From assembly GCA_947632045.1 (NCBI GenBank), contig CANRNQ010000007.1, positions 1 to 64,000 of the forward strand: a stretch of DNA of 64,000 nt, in the 5' to 3' direction. Origin of the DNA: an uncultured Clostridia bacterium. GTDB lineage: Bacteria > Bacillota > Clostridia > Oscillospirales > Acutalibacteraceae. Both the position numbers and the translations under genes were made by a program. The notes under the pieces are model-generated. The model was not told the origin of the DNA. It did no database searches and saw nothing but the letters and a program-made list of their open reading frames with translations. Positions 53,502 to 62,049 of this stretch are shown one piece after another. Position 1 is the first letter of the stretch; every line of letters begins with the position of its first letter.

Positions 53502-53846
53502 TCAGTCCTTTCTCTCAAGGTCAAATTGCGCCTCGTTCGCCTTAAGGCTCAGCCTTTTCCCGCCCTCGGATATTGTGTAATATCCGTCAAAAATAAGCTC
53601 CTTGTCGCGCTTTATCTCAAAGTGCTTCGTGTCCTTATTATACGAAAAAATTATATCGCAGTTCTCTCCGTTAAGGTTCATTTCCCCGTTGAAGTCAATT
53701 ATATCGCTGTTTTCGATATTAAGATAAAGATAGGGCTCGTCGCAAACATATTCGCCCTTTAAATCATCTTCACCGCAGCCGCACAGTGAAAAAAATGTAA
53801 TTAAAAGAATTATCGACGCGACGGCGTAAAGTAATTTTCTTTTCAA
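53502..53846 (-). CDS. Small lipoprotein of unknown function
   Basis: 114 residues from the TTG at 53846 (GGGAG 9 bases upstream). The basic, hydrophobic leader ends in a lipobox FSLCGCGED, so Cys after the Leu-Cys-Gly is the likely lipid anchor. The rest is a short beta-rich, charged domain (KGEYVCDEPYLYLNIEN, DGYYTISEGGKRL) not known to me. Similar 100-residue lipoproteins with repeated beta strands are common in Ruminococcaceae. It has its own promoter and terminator. Confidence 0.78.
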   Translation of the reverse strand: MKRKLLYAVASIILLITFFSLCGCGEDDLKGEYVCDEPYLYLNIENSDIIDFNGEMNLNGENCDIIFSYNKDTKHFEIKRDKELIFDGYYTISEGGKRLSLKANEAQFDLERKD

Positions 53847-53880
53847 CAAAATCAACTCCCATTATCCTTTTCCACTCATA

Positions 53881-53909
53881 ATTTTAGCACAAGCCCCTTT
53901 ATTAAGCAA
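53881..53909 (-). promoter_or_regulatory. Predicted promoter for the small lipoprotein
   Basis: On the minus strand TTGCTT (53909-53904), 17 bases, TAAAAT (53886-53881). Confidence 0.7.
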
Positions 53910-54116
53910 TATTCTTTTCAAAGGCGACATACTTTGGCAAAAACCGCGACAAGTCGGGTATATATTAGGTATATACGGATGCGGAATATTTTTTCACAAG
54001 AGGAACAGAATACTTAATATGGGGTCAAACAGAAAAAACGGCAAAAATTTCATAAAAAATTACATATATGTATCAATTCTCAGTCGATATGGTAACATCT
54101 TTGTAAGAAATGTCAA

Positions 54117-54145
54117 TTGATTGTTTAATTTCATTGCTGTATAAT
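54117..54145 (+). promoter_or_regulatory. Predicted sigma-A promoter for the SleB-like gene
   Basis: TTGATT (54117-54122), 17 bases, TATAAT (54140-54145), 28 bases before the start. Confidence 0.85.
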
Positions 54146-54172
54146 GTGTAGTTGTATAAGGAGGTAACATTT

Positions 54173-55282
54173 ATGTCATCAACTGAACCACAGAATAAGA
54201 ACGGCCTTGACAAAGCTGAGATCAAATCTGAAATCAAAACGAAGAAAAGATTCACCTCAACCAAGTTAAAGGCCACAGCCTGCGCGGTTCTCGCTGTTGC
54301 GATAGGCGCGGCAGGAACATTCTGTATAAGCGGAGGACTTAGTACACCGACAATGACAACACGCTCATTGGCTTCGGCAATGTACGGTAACGCTATCAAT
54401 CCAAAATACGTAGACCGGGTAACAAGAGCTTACACCGAAACACAGCCGCCGACTGAGCCCGAAACCGAAAAGCCCACAGAAAAGGCGACGGAGAAGGCAA
54501 CTGAAAAGGCGACGGAGAAGAAAAACGACAAGAAAAACACAAAGGAGAAGGCGACCGAGAAGGCGACTGAAAAACAGACGAGCGTTCCCACGGATCCCGA
54601 TACCACGGCAACGGAAAACAATTCCTACACCATTCCCGAAAACACCCAGAACGTTCAGTTCGGCGCTAACCCCGACGCACAGCCAACCTATGGCACAGAA
54701 AACCAAAGCAACCAAAATAATCAAAACAATCAAAACAATCAAAATAACAAAAATAACCAGAGCAGCAATCAGAGCGTAGTTACCGATCCGGTAACCAACC
54801 CGCCTGCGACCGAGGCTCCGACGGTAGACAATTCGCAGTCCTATCAAAGCCAGTGGAACCAGGGCTATTTAATGGCCATTGATAATCCGGATTCAAACTA
54901 CCGTCCCCGCGCGGTAAAGCTCTCCGCCAAGGATCGCGAGCTTGCCTGCCAGATAGTGATGCGCGAAATGGGAAATACCGGCTTTATAGGAACCGCCTTA
55001 GTCGCACAGGCTCTGCGCGACGCTATGAACGCCGAGGGCTTCACCTCGCTGCAACAGGTTGTAAATATGTACGGCTATCAGGGCCCGACGAATTACACGC
55101 CTAATCAGGACGTAATAGACGCTGTAAGCTTTATTTTCGACCAAAACGGCAGCGCGGTTCAGCACAGAGTATTGTTTTTCTATGCGACATGGATAACGAG
55201 CTCATGGCACGAATCGCAGAATTTCGTCTGCGCTTATGATTGCGGATATACCACCGTAAGATTTTTTGACAGATGGTATTGA
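54173..55282 (+). CDS. Secreted SleB-like cell wall hydrolase with low-complexity linker
   Basis: 369 residues. After a basic cytoplasmic tail, one transmembrane/signal segment (about 35-55) leads to an extracellular linker of Thr-Glu-Lys repeats (TEKATEK units, residues ~90-140), a Pro/Thr/Asn region and an Asn-Gln run (NQNNQNNQNN). The C-terminal ~120 residues resemble the SleB/Hydrolase_2 fold: RELACQIVMREMGNTGFIGTALVAQAL, PNQDVIDAVSFIFDQ, FYATW, ESQNFVC and the closing VRFFDRWY. The Glu in MREMG is the likely catalytic acid. AGGAGG is 8 bases before the ATG. A spore-germination or wall-turnover lytic enzyme is likely, but the exact class is inference. Confidence 0.8.
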   Translation: MSSTEPQNKNGLDKAEIKSEIKTKKRFTSTKLKATACAVLAVAIGAAGTFCISGGLSTPTMTTRSLASAMYGNAINPKYVDRVTRAYTETQPPTEPETEKPTEKATEKATEKATEKKNDKKNTKEKATEKATEKQTSVPTDPDTTATENNSYTIPENTQNVQFGANPDAQPTYGTENQSNQNNQNNQNNQNNKNNQSSNQSVVTDPVTNPPATEAPTVDNSQSYQSQWNQGYLMAIDNPDSNYRPRAVKLSAKDRELACQIVMREMGNTGFIGTALVAQALRDAMNAEGFTSLQQVVNMYGYQGPTNYTPNQDVIDAVSFIFDQNGSAVQHRVLFFYATWITSSWHESQNFVCAYDCGYTTVRFFDRWY

Positions 55283-55361
55283 TAAACAGGTAATATAAAA
55301 AAATATATACAACAAACAGATAAAAATTCAAAAATAATTTTGGACTAAATTTTCCGCTTAT

Positions 55362-55390
55362 AGCGACCTCGCTTCGGGGTCGCTTTTTAT
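55362..55390 (+). terminator. Intrinsic terminator after the SleB-like gene
   Basis: Stem AGCGACC/GGGTCGCT with a loop of about eight bases, then TTTTTATT. Confidence 0.85.
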
Positions 55391-55445
55391 TATAGCTTTT
55401 ATAGCTTTTATAGATTTTTATTCTGCAAAGCAGAGGCCCTCTTTT

Positions 55446-55521
55446 GCAAATAAGGCCAAAGGCAAATAAGCGTAGGGCAAATAAGCGTAGGGCAAATAAG
55501 CGTAGTGCAAATAAGATTAGT
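55446..55521. repeat. 15-bp tandem repeat between convergent genes
   Basis: About five adjacent units of GCAAATAAGCGTAGG (55462-55476, 55477-55491, 55492-55506 with a final T; a diverged unit on each side). A GTGCGC/GCGCAC hairpin follows. No start codon or ribosome site uses it. The remaining sequence to 55635 has no recognised feature. Confidence 0.85.
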
Positions 55522-55635
55522 GCGCCGAAAAGCGCACTCCGAAGCTTAATATAAGCTATACCCTCGCAGTCTTAATAAAGCGCGGCGATTTCAGGGGCGA
55601 TAATAAGCGTCGGCTCTCCCCTCAAAATAAAATAT

Positions 55636-55685
55636 TTAAAATAAATAAAACGACAGCCTAAGCGTCGCAGGGGCGCTCAGGCTGC
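55636..55685 (-). terminator. Intrinsic terminator after the LRR-dockerin gene
   Basis: On the minus strand AGCCTGAGCG...CGCTTAGGCT, then GTCG and TTTTATTTATTTT. It is 68 bases past the stop. Confidence 0.8.
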
Positions 55686-55752
55686 CGGCGGCGGGAGCGG
55701 GGTCGATTGCTCTCGCCGTTATTATACGATTTTATCGCGTCGGAGTTCTTGC

Positions 55753-58700
55753 TCACATCGCGTTAATATCTATTATACTCACGATGTGCTTTTGTATGAG
55801 AATAGCGTCCGAGATAGATATTTGACCGTTTTTATCTACGTCAGCCGCCACGATCTCCTCGTCTGAAAGATGCAGTATATTGACAATCTGCTTTTGAACG
55901 ATTATAGCGTCTGAAATTGATATTTTGCCGTCCTTGTCAACGTCGCCGAGAGCTATTTCGTCGAGCGGGACAAACTTAAAGTCGTTGCGCTCAGCATAAT
56001 CTTCGGCGGCAGTGCCGGAGTAGCCCTTGATCGTGAAGCCCGCGACCTTGACGTCTTCCCCTGATTCCATGTCATAATAATATCCAAAGGCATCACTGCC
56101 TATCTCGGTCACGCTCGCGGGAATCGTCACAGACTTAAGATTTTGACAACTGTAAAAGGCTAAGGCTCCGATTTCAGTCACGCCCTCGGGAACAGTTACG
56201 CTATTAAGGCTTGAAGAGTCTATAAAAGCACTATATCCAATTTTAGTCACTTCGCTCCCGTCTATATTCGCAGGAATATCAAGCCGTGCAGCGTCGCCGT
56301 TATAGTCTGTAATTTCAAGGCCTCCGTCTTCAAGCACATCATAGATAAAGGGGCTTACTTCGCCGAGGCTTGTAAATTCAAAGCCGTTTTGCATGGCGTA
56401 TTTATAAGCTGCGGAATTTTTATAGCCTGTTATCTTAAAGCCGTCGAGCTTTTTGATATTTTTAGCTTCCGCATCATAATAATAGCCAAACGCATTGCCG
56501 TTTATTAAAGTAACGCTTTTGGGAATCGTTACAGACTTAAGATTTGGGCAGTCGTAAAAGGCTGAAACTCCGATTCCGGTCACGCCCTCCGGGATAGTCA
56601 CGCTTGCAAGGTTTGTGCAACCGTAAAAAGCGGAATATCCGATTTCGATCACTTTTCTGCCATCTATTTCTTCTGGAATATCAAGCTGCGCTTCATAGCC
56701 GTTATAGCCTGCGATTTCAATTGTTTCATCTTCATTATCATAGTAAATAAAGGGGCTGACCTCGCCGAGGCTTACAAATTTAAAGCCGTTTTGCATAGCG
56801 TATTTATAAGCGGCTGAATTTCTGTATCCTGTAATCGTTAAACCGTCAACTTTAATATAATCCTTTGCTTCCTTATCGTAATAATATCCAAAGGCTCTAT
56901 TGCCTATTGACGATACGTTTTTAGGTATAGTTACGGATTTAAGGGCGGTGCAACCCAAAAACGCTCCTTCACTAATAAACCCAACGCTTTCCGGAATGTT
57001 TACGCTGCTAAGGCGCTTTAAATTGGTAAAAGCATTGGCTCCGATACCGCCTACCGTTTTTCCGTCGAGCTCTGACGGCAGCTCAATATTGTCCGGCTCG
57101 CCGGTATAGCCCGTCAGCGTAATCTTCCCATACATATCCGCATAATAAGTGTAATATGGTTCGACCTCGCCAAGGCTTACAAATTCAAATCCGTTTTCCC
57201 TTGCGTATTTATACGCCTCGGAGTACATATAGCCGCTTATTTTTAATCCGTCTATCCTTTTCGCGCCGCTCTTTGCAAATATAAGGCCTATTCCGCTGCT
57301 GTATAATCCGTCTATCTCGGGCGGGAGCTCTATGTCCAGCAAATTGTCGCAATCGTAAAAAGCTCCATATCCGATACTTGTGACGCGCTCGGAGATTTTT
57401 AATGATTTGAGCTCAGAACATTCTCTGAACGCATCTTCTCCTATCAGCGTTACGCTTTCAGGCAGAGAATAGCTTCCGGCTTTCTTTTGCGGATACTTTA
57501 TTATCTCGCTCATGTCGTTGTTGTAAAGCACTCCGCCAACGCTTTTATAATCTTCGTTGCCACCGTCAACGTCTATGCTTTCAAGGCTTATATCCCTATA
57601 AAACGCTCTTCCGCTTACTTTCTCAACGCTTTTGGGAATTGAAACCGATTTCAAATTTGCGCAGTTCCAGAAAGAATAATTTCCTATTCCTGTTATTCCT
57701 TCTTCAACAACTATTCTCTTTATTGATTCGCGCTCGGAATACCAGGGTATAGCCTCCTCAATGCTATAACCGTATTCATTGATCATGCCCTGCCCGCTGA
57801 CGGTCATGGTGCCGCTTTCGTCGATTTTCCATTTTATTTTATTGTTGGAGGCGCGACCTAAAAATTTTATAGTGGGATATATTTTCGGATTAAAGATATC
57901 GTTATCAAATACAGAGTCGCCTCCAATCATTTCATTCCATTCGCTGTAGGAGCCTAAGTAGCATATATTAAATTTTCCCGGAAGGTAGAATGCATACAAA
58001 TTAATTTTTTCTACCCAAACCGGTATAGTAACAACAGAAAGATTCTCGCAATCGGCAAAGGCATAGCCGTCGATCACGGTTACGCTGTCAGGTATAGTCA
58101 CATTTTCAATAGACGAGCAGCCTCTAAACGCATATGCTCCTATTTTTGAAACGCTATGGCCGTCGAGCTCCTGAGGTATTATCAAGTCCTTGTCGCTGCC
58201 AGTATATAATGTGATTTCCGCCGTATCATCCTCAAGAATATTGTAATAATAATTCTCGCTCTTTATTGAATCCGCATAGGTAAAGCCTTTGCTAACAAAC
58301 TGATAATCATTATTATCGGCAAATTCCTTTGCGCGAGAATTTTCATAGCCTTCAATTACTGGCTTGACTCTTTCATCATTTTCATAATAGTAGTCGTAAA
58401 ACGCGTCGCCTGCGATTTTACCAAAGACCTTCGGCAGGCTGATCGTTTCAAGTGAAGTGTTGCACGCAAACGCTGAAAATCCTACGAGTTTTATGTATTC
58501 GTTTAATTGCAGCTCGCTTATGGCGGAACAGCCGTAGAAGGCGTCCGAATCAATAACGAGCAGCGTACTCGGACAAATAACGGACTTTAAATTTTTGCAT
58601 CGGTTAAAGGCATTTTCGCAAATGCACCTAAGTCCTTCGTTAAGCTTAAGCTCGTCAAATTTTCCTCCCGCAAACGCGTTTTCCGCTATTGCCGTCACCC

Positions 58701-61443
58701 CGTCCGGTATAACTACGCGTTTATCATCTCTACCCTCAGCGTAGAAAATTAATACCGTGCCTCTTTTTTGCATTCTTGCCCCGCCGTGCCCGTCATTTGA
58801 GTCGTCAAATTCGCTTAATTCCCAATAGTATGAATTTTTGCCTATGAGCATTCCGTCGATAGAATAAAACAAATCGTTATCGGCGCTTACATATATATTC
58901 TTTAATTTGGTGCATCCTTTAAAGGGAGTGTCGCCGATAGAAGTAACGCTTGCAGGTATTGTCACTGCTGTGATATTCTCAAGACCCGAAAAAGCACGCT
59001 CGCCGATACCGGTAACTGTTTTTTTGTCTATCTCCGCAGGGATATCAAGCTGCGATTCATCACCGTTATAGCCTGTAATTTCAATTGTTTCCCCATCGAG
59101 TTCCTCATAGACAAAGGGGCTTATTTCACCGATGCTTACAAATTCAAAGCCGTTTTCCCTGGCGTATCTGTAAGCGCGGGAATTTTTATAGCCTGTGATA
59201 GCGAAGCCGTCGACCTTTTCATAAACTAAATGGTCGTTATCGTCATAGTGATAACCACAATATCCAAAGGCTTCATCGTCTATTGAGGTAACGCTCGCGG
59301 GAATTGTTACAGACTTAAGACTATTGCATTTATAAAAGGCACTGTTTCCGATATCAGTCACGCTCTCGGGAATAGTCACGCTTTCAAGACTTGTGCAGCC
59401 TTCAAAAGCACCCCATCCGATTTTAGTCACTTTTTTTCCGTCTATTTCTTCGGGGATATCAAGCTTGGTATCATAGCCGTTATAGTCTGTTATCGTAATT
59501 GTTTCATCTTCATTATCATAGTAAATAAAGGGGCTGACCTCGCCGATGCTTACAAATTCAAAGCCGTTTTCCATGGCATATTTGTAAGCAACTGAGTTTT
59601 TATAGCCCGTTATTGTGAAGCCGTCGACCTTGATACTATCCCATGTTTTCGAGTCATAACAATATCCAAATGCCATACTGCCTACCGCGGTCACACTCGC
59701 GGGAATTGTTACGGACTTAAGATTTGGGCAATCGTAAAAGGCTTTCTCTCTGATATAAGTCACGCCCTCAGGTATAGTCACGCTTATAAGGCTTGTGCAG
59801 TTTCTGAAAGCATATGTCCCGATTTCAGTCACTTTTTTTCCGTCTATTTCTTCGGGGATATCAAGCTGCGTTTCATAACCGTTATAGCCCGTGATTTCAA
59901 TTGTTTCCTCGTCATAATAAGACTCATAATAAACAAATGGGCTGACCTCGCCGAGGCTTACAAATTCAAAGTCGTTTTTCATGGCGTAGCTGTATGCGAG
60001 GGAATTTTTATAGCCCGTGATAGTGAAGTCGTCGATCTTGCCGTCACCATTATTATCGTTTTTACCCCAGTATCCGCTGCAATATCCAAAGGTTTCGTAG
60101 CCTAAGTAGGTAACGCTCGCGGGAATTGTCACAGACTTAAGATTTGGACAATCGTAAAAGGCCTCGTCTTCGATATAAGTCACGCTCTCGGGTATAGTCA
60201 CGCTTATAAGGCTTGTGCAGTCTTCAAAAGCAGATTCCTCGATTTTAGTCACGCTCTCGGGGATAGTCACGCTTATAAGGCTTGTGCAGTTTCTGAAAGC
60301 ATATGTCCCGATTTCAGTCACTTTTTTTCCGCCTATTTTTTCGGGTATATCAAGCTGCGTTTCATCGCCGTTATAGCCTGTAATTGCAACGGTCGTGTCG
60401 CTAAGCTCCCTAATCTCATAATTCGTTTCAACCGGCGGCAACACAGAAATACCCTCGTCAGGAATGTAGCTATAATCCATATCAAAGTAGGGGCTCTGCG
60501 CCTCGCCTAAATCGTTGAGGATAAGCTCGCCGCTTCCGTCTGTAAGGCCCTTGTTTGTCATTTCGCCGGAAATCGGGTTATAGAACTTCCAGCTTATAAG
60601 AGCGTTTGTCTTTGTAAGACCTAGGAGCGGGTTCTCCTCAGACTTCCAGCCCCTTACATATGCGATGCAGCCGCAAAGGTCTGTAACACCTGTTACATAG
60701 TCGCCCTCATATTCACCTGATGAGAAAAATTCATCACTATCATAAATATCGTCGGGTATCTCGACCTTGCTGCCGAGTACGTTCATCATTCCATCCTGAA
60801 CCATGCTTTGCTGAGTCTGCTGTGCGGCCTCAGCCTTCGCTTTATCATAGTTCTCATCGGTCGGAAGTCCGCCGTCGATGCCGTTGTTCCAAATTATATC
60901 ATTAGCGTCCGATCTACAAAGAGCATAATACACCTTGCCGAATACGGCCTCCGTATTAGCCGTGAACTCGGCGATATCCTCCTCGCTCGCGTTCGGAGTC
61001 ATATACTTGTAGTAATCAATTTTATATTCCGCAAGGTTCTGAGCGGGGTCTCCCGGCCAAGGAGTGTTCGGGTCGTCCACTCCGCCATAGAACCAGTAAA
61101 AGCCTATATCGAAGCCAGGTTCCTTATATTTTTCGATAGAGGGGTCGAGCCACTCGTCGGGAGCCATAAAGTAATAAATCTTGTAAAGGCCGTTCCAATC
61201 CGGTCTGTTCGGGTCATGATCCGGAGTTTCGTTGATGATCATGCCCTCGGGAAGCGGTATACCCTTGTTTCTGCCGTAATCATCAATTTCATCGAGCGCA
61301 GCTCCGGTGAGCTCCTCGCCCTGCGCGACGTTGTTTTCCTCAGCCGCTGCGCTTATCGGTATACCGCAGAAAGCGCCGAAGGAGATAAGCGCCGAAAGCA
61401 GCAGGGAAACGGTTTTCTTGCCGAGCTTTAGTTTCTTGTTCAT
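55753..61443 (-). CDS. Large secreted LRR (BspA-like) protein with C-terminal type I dockerin
   Basis: 1896 residues from ATG 61443, with GAGGAGG upstream. A signal peptide (VSLLLSALISFGAFCGIPISAAA) is followed by a ~290-residue N-terminal region (APDEWLD, FYWFYGG, WPGDPAQ, DIIWNNGIDGG) reminiscent of starch-binding CBM26 modules. Then come eight cassettes of about 130-200 residues, each two to four LRR_5 repeats (LKSVTIPASVT, GAFEGCTSL) plus the spacer GYKNSAAYKYAMENGFEF. The end is a complete type I dockerin with two Ca-binding loops (DVDKDGKISISD, DVDKNGQISISD) and paired helices (IVQKQIV, LIQKHIV). It should be exported and docked to a cohesin-bearing scaffold or wall. The cassettes are very similar at the DNA level, so repeat number could vary. 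Confidence 0.92.
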   Translation of the reverse strand: MNKKLKLGKKTVSLLLSALISFGAFCGIPISAAAEENNVAQGEELTGAALDEIDDYGRNKGIPLPEGMIINETPDHDPNRPDWNGLYKIYYFMAPDEWLDPSIEKYKEPGFDIGFYWFYGGVDDPNTPWPGDPAQNLAEYKIDYYKYMTPNASEEDIAEFTANTEAVFGKVYYALCRSDANDIIWNNGIDGGLPTDENYDKAKAEAAQQTQQSMVQDGMMNVLGSKVEIPDDIYDSDEFFSSGEYEGDYVTGVTDLCGCIAYVRGWKSEENPLLGLTKTNALISWKFYNPISGEMTNKGLTDGSGELILNDLGEAQSPYFDMDYSYIPDEGISVLPPVETNYEIRELSDTTVAITGYNGDETQLDIPEKIGGKKVTEIGTYAFRNCTSLISVTIPESVTKIEESAFEDCTSLISVTIPESVTYIEDEAFYDCPNLKSVTIPASVTYLGYETFGYCSGYWGKNDNNGDGKIDDFTITGYKNSLAYSYAMKNDFEFVSLGEVSPFVYYESYYDEETIEITGYNGYETQLDIPEEIDGKKVTEIGTYAFRNCTSLISVTIPEGVTYIREKAFYDCPNLKSVTIPASVTAVGSMAFGYCYDSKTWDSIKVDGFTITGYKNSVAYKYAMENGFEFVSIGEVSPFIYYDNEDETITITDYNGYDTKLDIPEEIDGKKVTKIGWGAFEGCTSLESVTIPESVTDIGNSAFYKCNSLKSVTIPASVTSIDDEAFGYCGYHYDDNDHLVYEKVDGFAITGYKNSRAYRYARENGFEFVSIGEISPFVYEELDGETIEITGYNGDESQLDIPAEIDKKTVTGIGERAFSGLENITAVTIPASVTSIGDTPFKGCTKLKNIYVSADNDLFYSIDGMLIGKNSYYWELSEFDDSNDGHGGARMQKRGTVLIFYAEGRDDKRVVIPDGVTAIAENAFAGGKFDELKLNEGLRCICENAFNRCKNLKSVICPSTLLVIDSDAFYGCSAISELQLNEYIKLVGFSAFACNTSLETISLPKVFGKIAGDAFYDYYYENDERVKPVIEGYENSRAKEFADNNDYQFVSKGFTYADSIKSENYYYNILEDDTAEITLYTGSDKDLIIPQELDGHSVSKIGAYAFRGCSSIENVTIPDSVTVIDGYAFADCENLSVVTIPVWVEKINLYAFYLPGKFNICYLGSYSEWNEMIGGDSVFDNDIFNPKIYPTIKFLGRASNNKIKWKIDESGTMTVSGQGMINEYGYSIEEAIPWYSERESIKRIVVEEGITGIGNYSFWNCANLKSVSIPKSVEKVSGRAFYRDISLESIDVDGGNEDYKSVGGVLYNNDMSEIIKYPQKKAGSYSLPESVTLIGEDAFRECSELKSLKISERVTSIGYGAFYDCDNLLDIELPPEIDGLYSSGIGLIFAKSGAKRIDGLKISGYMYSEAYKYARENGFEFVSLGEVEPYYTYYADMYGKITLTGYTGEPDNIELPSELDGKTVGGIGANAFTNLKRLSSVNIPESVGFISEGAFLGCTALKSVTIPKNVSSIGNRAFGYYYDKEAKDYIKVDGLTITGYRNSAAYKYAMQNGFKFVSLGEVSPFIYYDNEDETIEIAGYNGYEAQLDIPEEIDGRKVIEIGYSAFYGCTNLASVTIPEGVTGIGVSAFYDCPNLKSVTIPKSVTLINGNAFGYYYDAEAKNIKKLDGFKITGYKNSAAYKYAMQNGFEFTSLGEVSPFIYDVLEDGGLEITDYNGDAARLDIPANIDGSEVTKIGYSAFIDSSSLNSVTVPEGVTEIGALAFYSCQNLKSVTIPASVTEIGSDAFGYYYDMESGEDVKVAGFTIKGYSGTAAEDYAERNDFKFVPLDEIALGDVDKDGKISISDAIIVQKQIVNILHLSDEEIVAADVDKNGQISISDAILIQKHIVSIIDINAM

Positions 61444-61567
61444 AAACGTCCTCCTCAATCCAAGGCTCTGATATAAAGCATTTATAAAGCATTGTCAGCG
61501 CCTCAATTATTATTTTGTAGAATAATTTTTAAGCAGTAATAATAAGCCAACAATTATTTTACAATTT

Positions 61568-61596
61568 ATTTTATCACGCTCAATATTAAATCGCAA
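61568..61596 (-). promoter_or_regulatory. Candidate promoter for the LRR-dockerin gene
   Basis: On the minus strand TTGCGA (61596-61591), 17 bases, TAAAAT (61573-61568), leaving a leader of about 120 bases. Confidence 0.55.
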
Positions 61597-61743
61597 TAAA
61601 AATCGCAATATATTATTAAATATTTTTAAGCCTCTCGCATAAAAAACGAAGAAGCTAAAGGGCGATTGTTGTATAAGGCTTTGAAAAGTGGCGCTTATTT
61701 ATCGGCGTTAAGGAACAGTTTACTAAAACTTTATATTTATCGC

Positions 61744-61773
61744 TTGAATTGACACGCCGTACAATGATATAAT
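61744..61773 (+). promoter_or_regulatory. Predicted promoter for the CPBP-tadA genes
   Basis: TTGAAT (61744-61749), 18 bases, TATAAT (61768-61773). A TTGACA at 61749-61754 is too close (13 bases) to the -10. Transcription would start near 61780 and run through element H before the first codon. Confidence 0.65.
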
Positions 61774-61807
61774 TATTTAGTTGTATTTTGATGGTCAAAA
61801 AATAACT

Positions 61808-62038
61808 GTGCTGTCGCACGACGCTCCTTCGCTGTGCGCTTTATAGGAGCTTGTTCGGGCGGCGACCCGCGCGGCGGCAGCCGCGCGGAAAAACGCGGAT
61901 ACACGGCGGCTTCTTCGGCGGCAGGTTCTTTGAGCCGCGTTTTTCGGCCCCTTTCCGCCGCAGGCGGAAAGGGGCGGTCGCCGCCCGAAGCTGCGTCGCC
62001 CGCACAATGCGTCCGAGGATATATGCGACAGCCCGCAC
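61808..62038. repeat. Family I palindromic element, copy H (in the CPBP leader)
   Basis: Ends GTGCTGTCGC (61808-61817) and GCGACAGCCCGCAC (62025-62038). The core is 61854-61989. The outer stem is TTCGGGCGGCGACC/GGTCGCCGCCCGAA, the left hairpin CCGCGCGGC-ggca-GCCGCGCGG, the middle stem AAAAACGCGG/CCGCGTTTTT, and the right hairpin GGCCCCTTTCCGCC-gca-GGCGGAAAGGGGC. Its right end touches the GGAG ribosome site of the CPBP gene, so it could affect translation if the leader folds. Confidence 0.85.
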
Positions 62039-62049
62039 GGAGAATAAAA

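Larger units (their letters stand above)
53856..54172. other. Divergent intergenic region before the SleB-like gene
   Basis: Two promoters (53881-53909 minus and 54117-54145 plus) and AT-rich sequence. A short repeat GGTATATA (about 53957-53979) and a GTAAC run near 54090 have no recognised meaning. I see no terminator or riboswitch. Confidence 0.6.

Noticed and set aside
55650-55690. Possible ninth Family I copy (CGACAGCCT...AGGCTGCCG)
   Set aside because: Only the end-like sequences are present, and they form the terminator of the LRR gene; there is no core.
61834-62049. 72-residue N-terminal extension of the CPBP protease
   Set aside because: It is entirely element H; the ATG at 62050 has a ribosome site.
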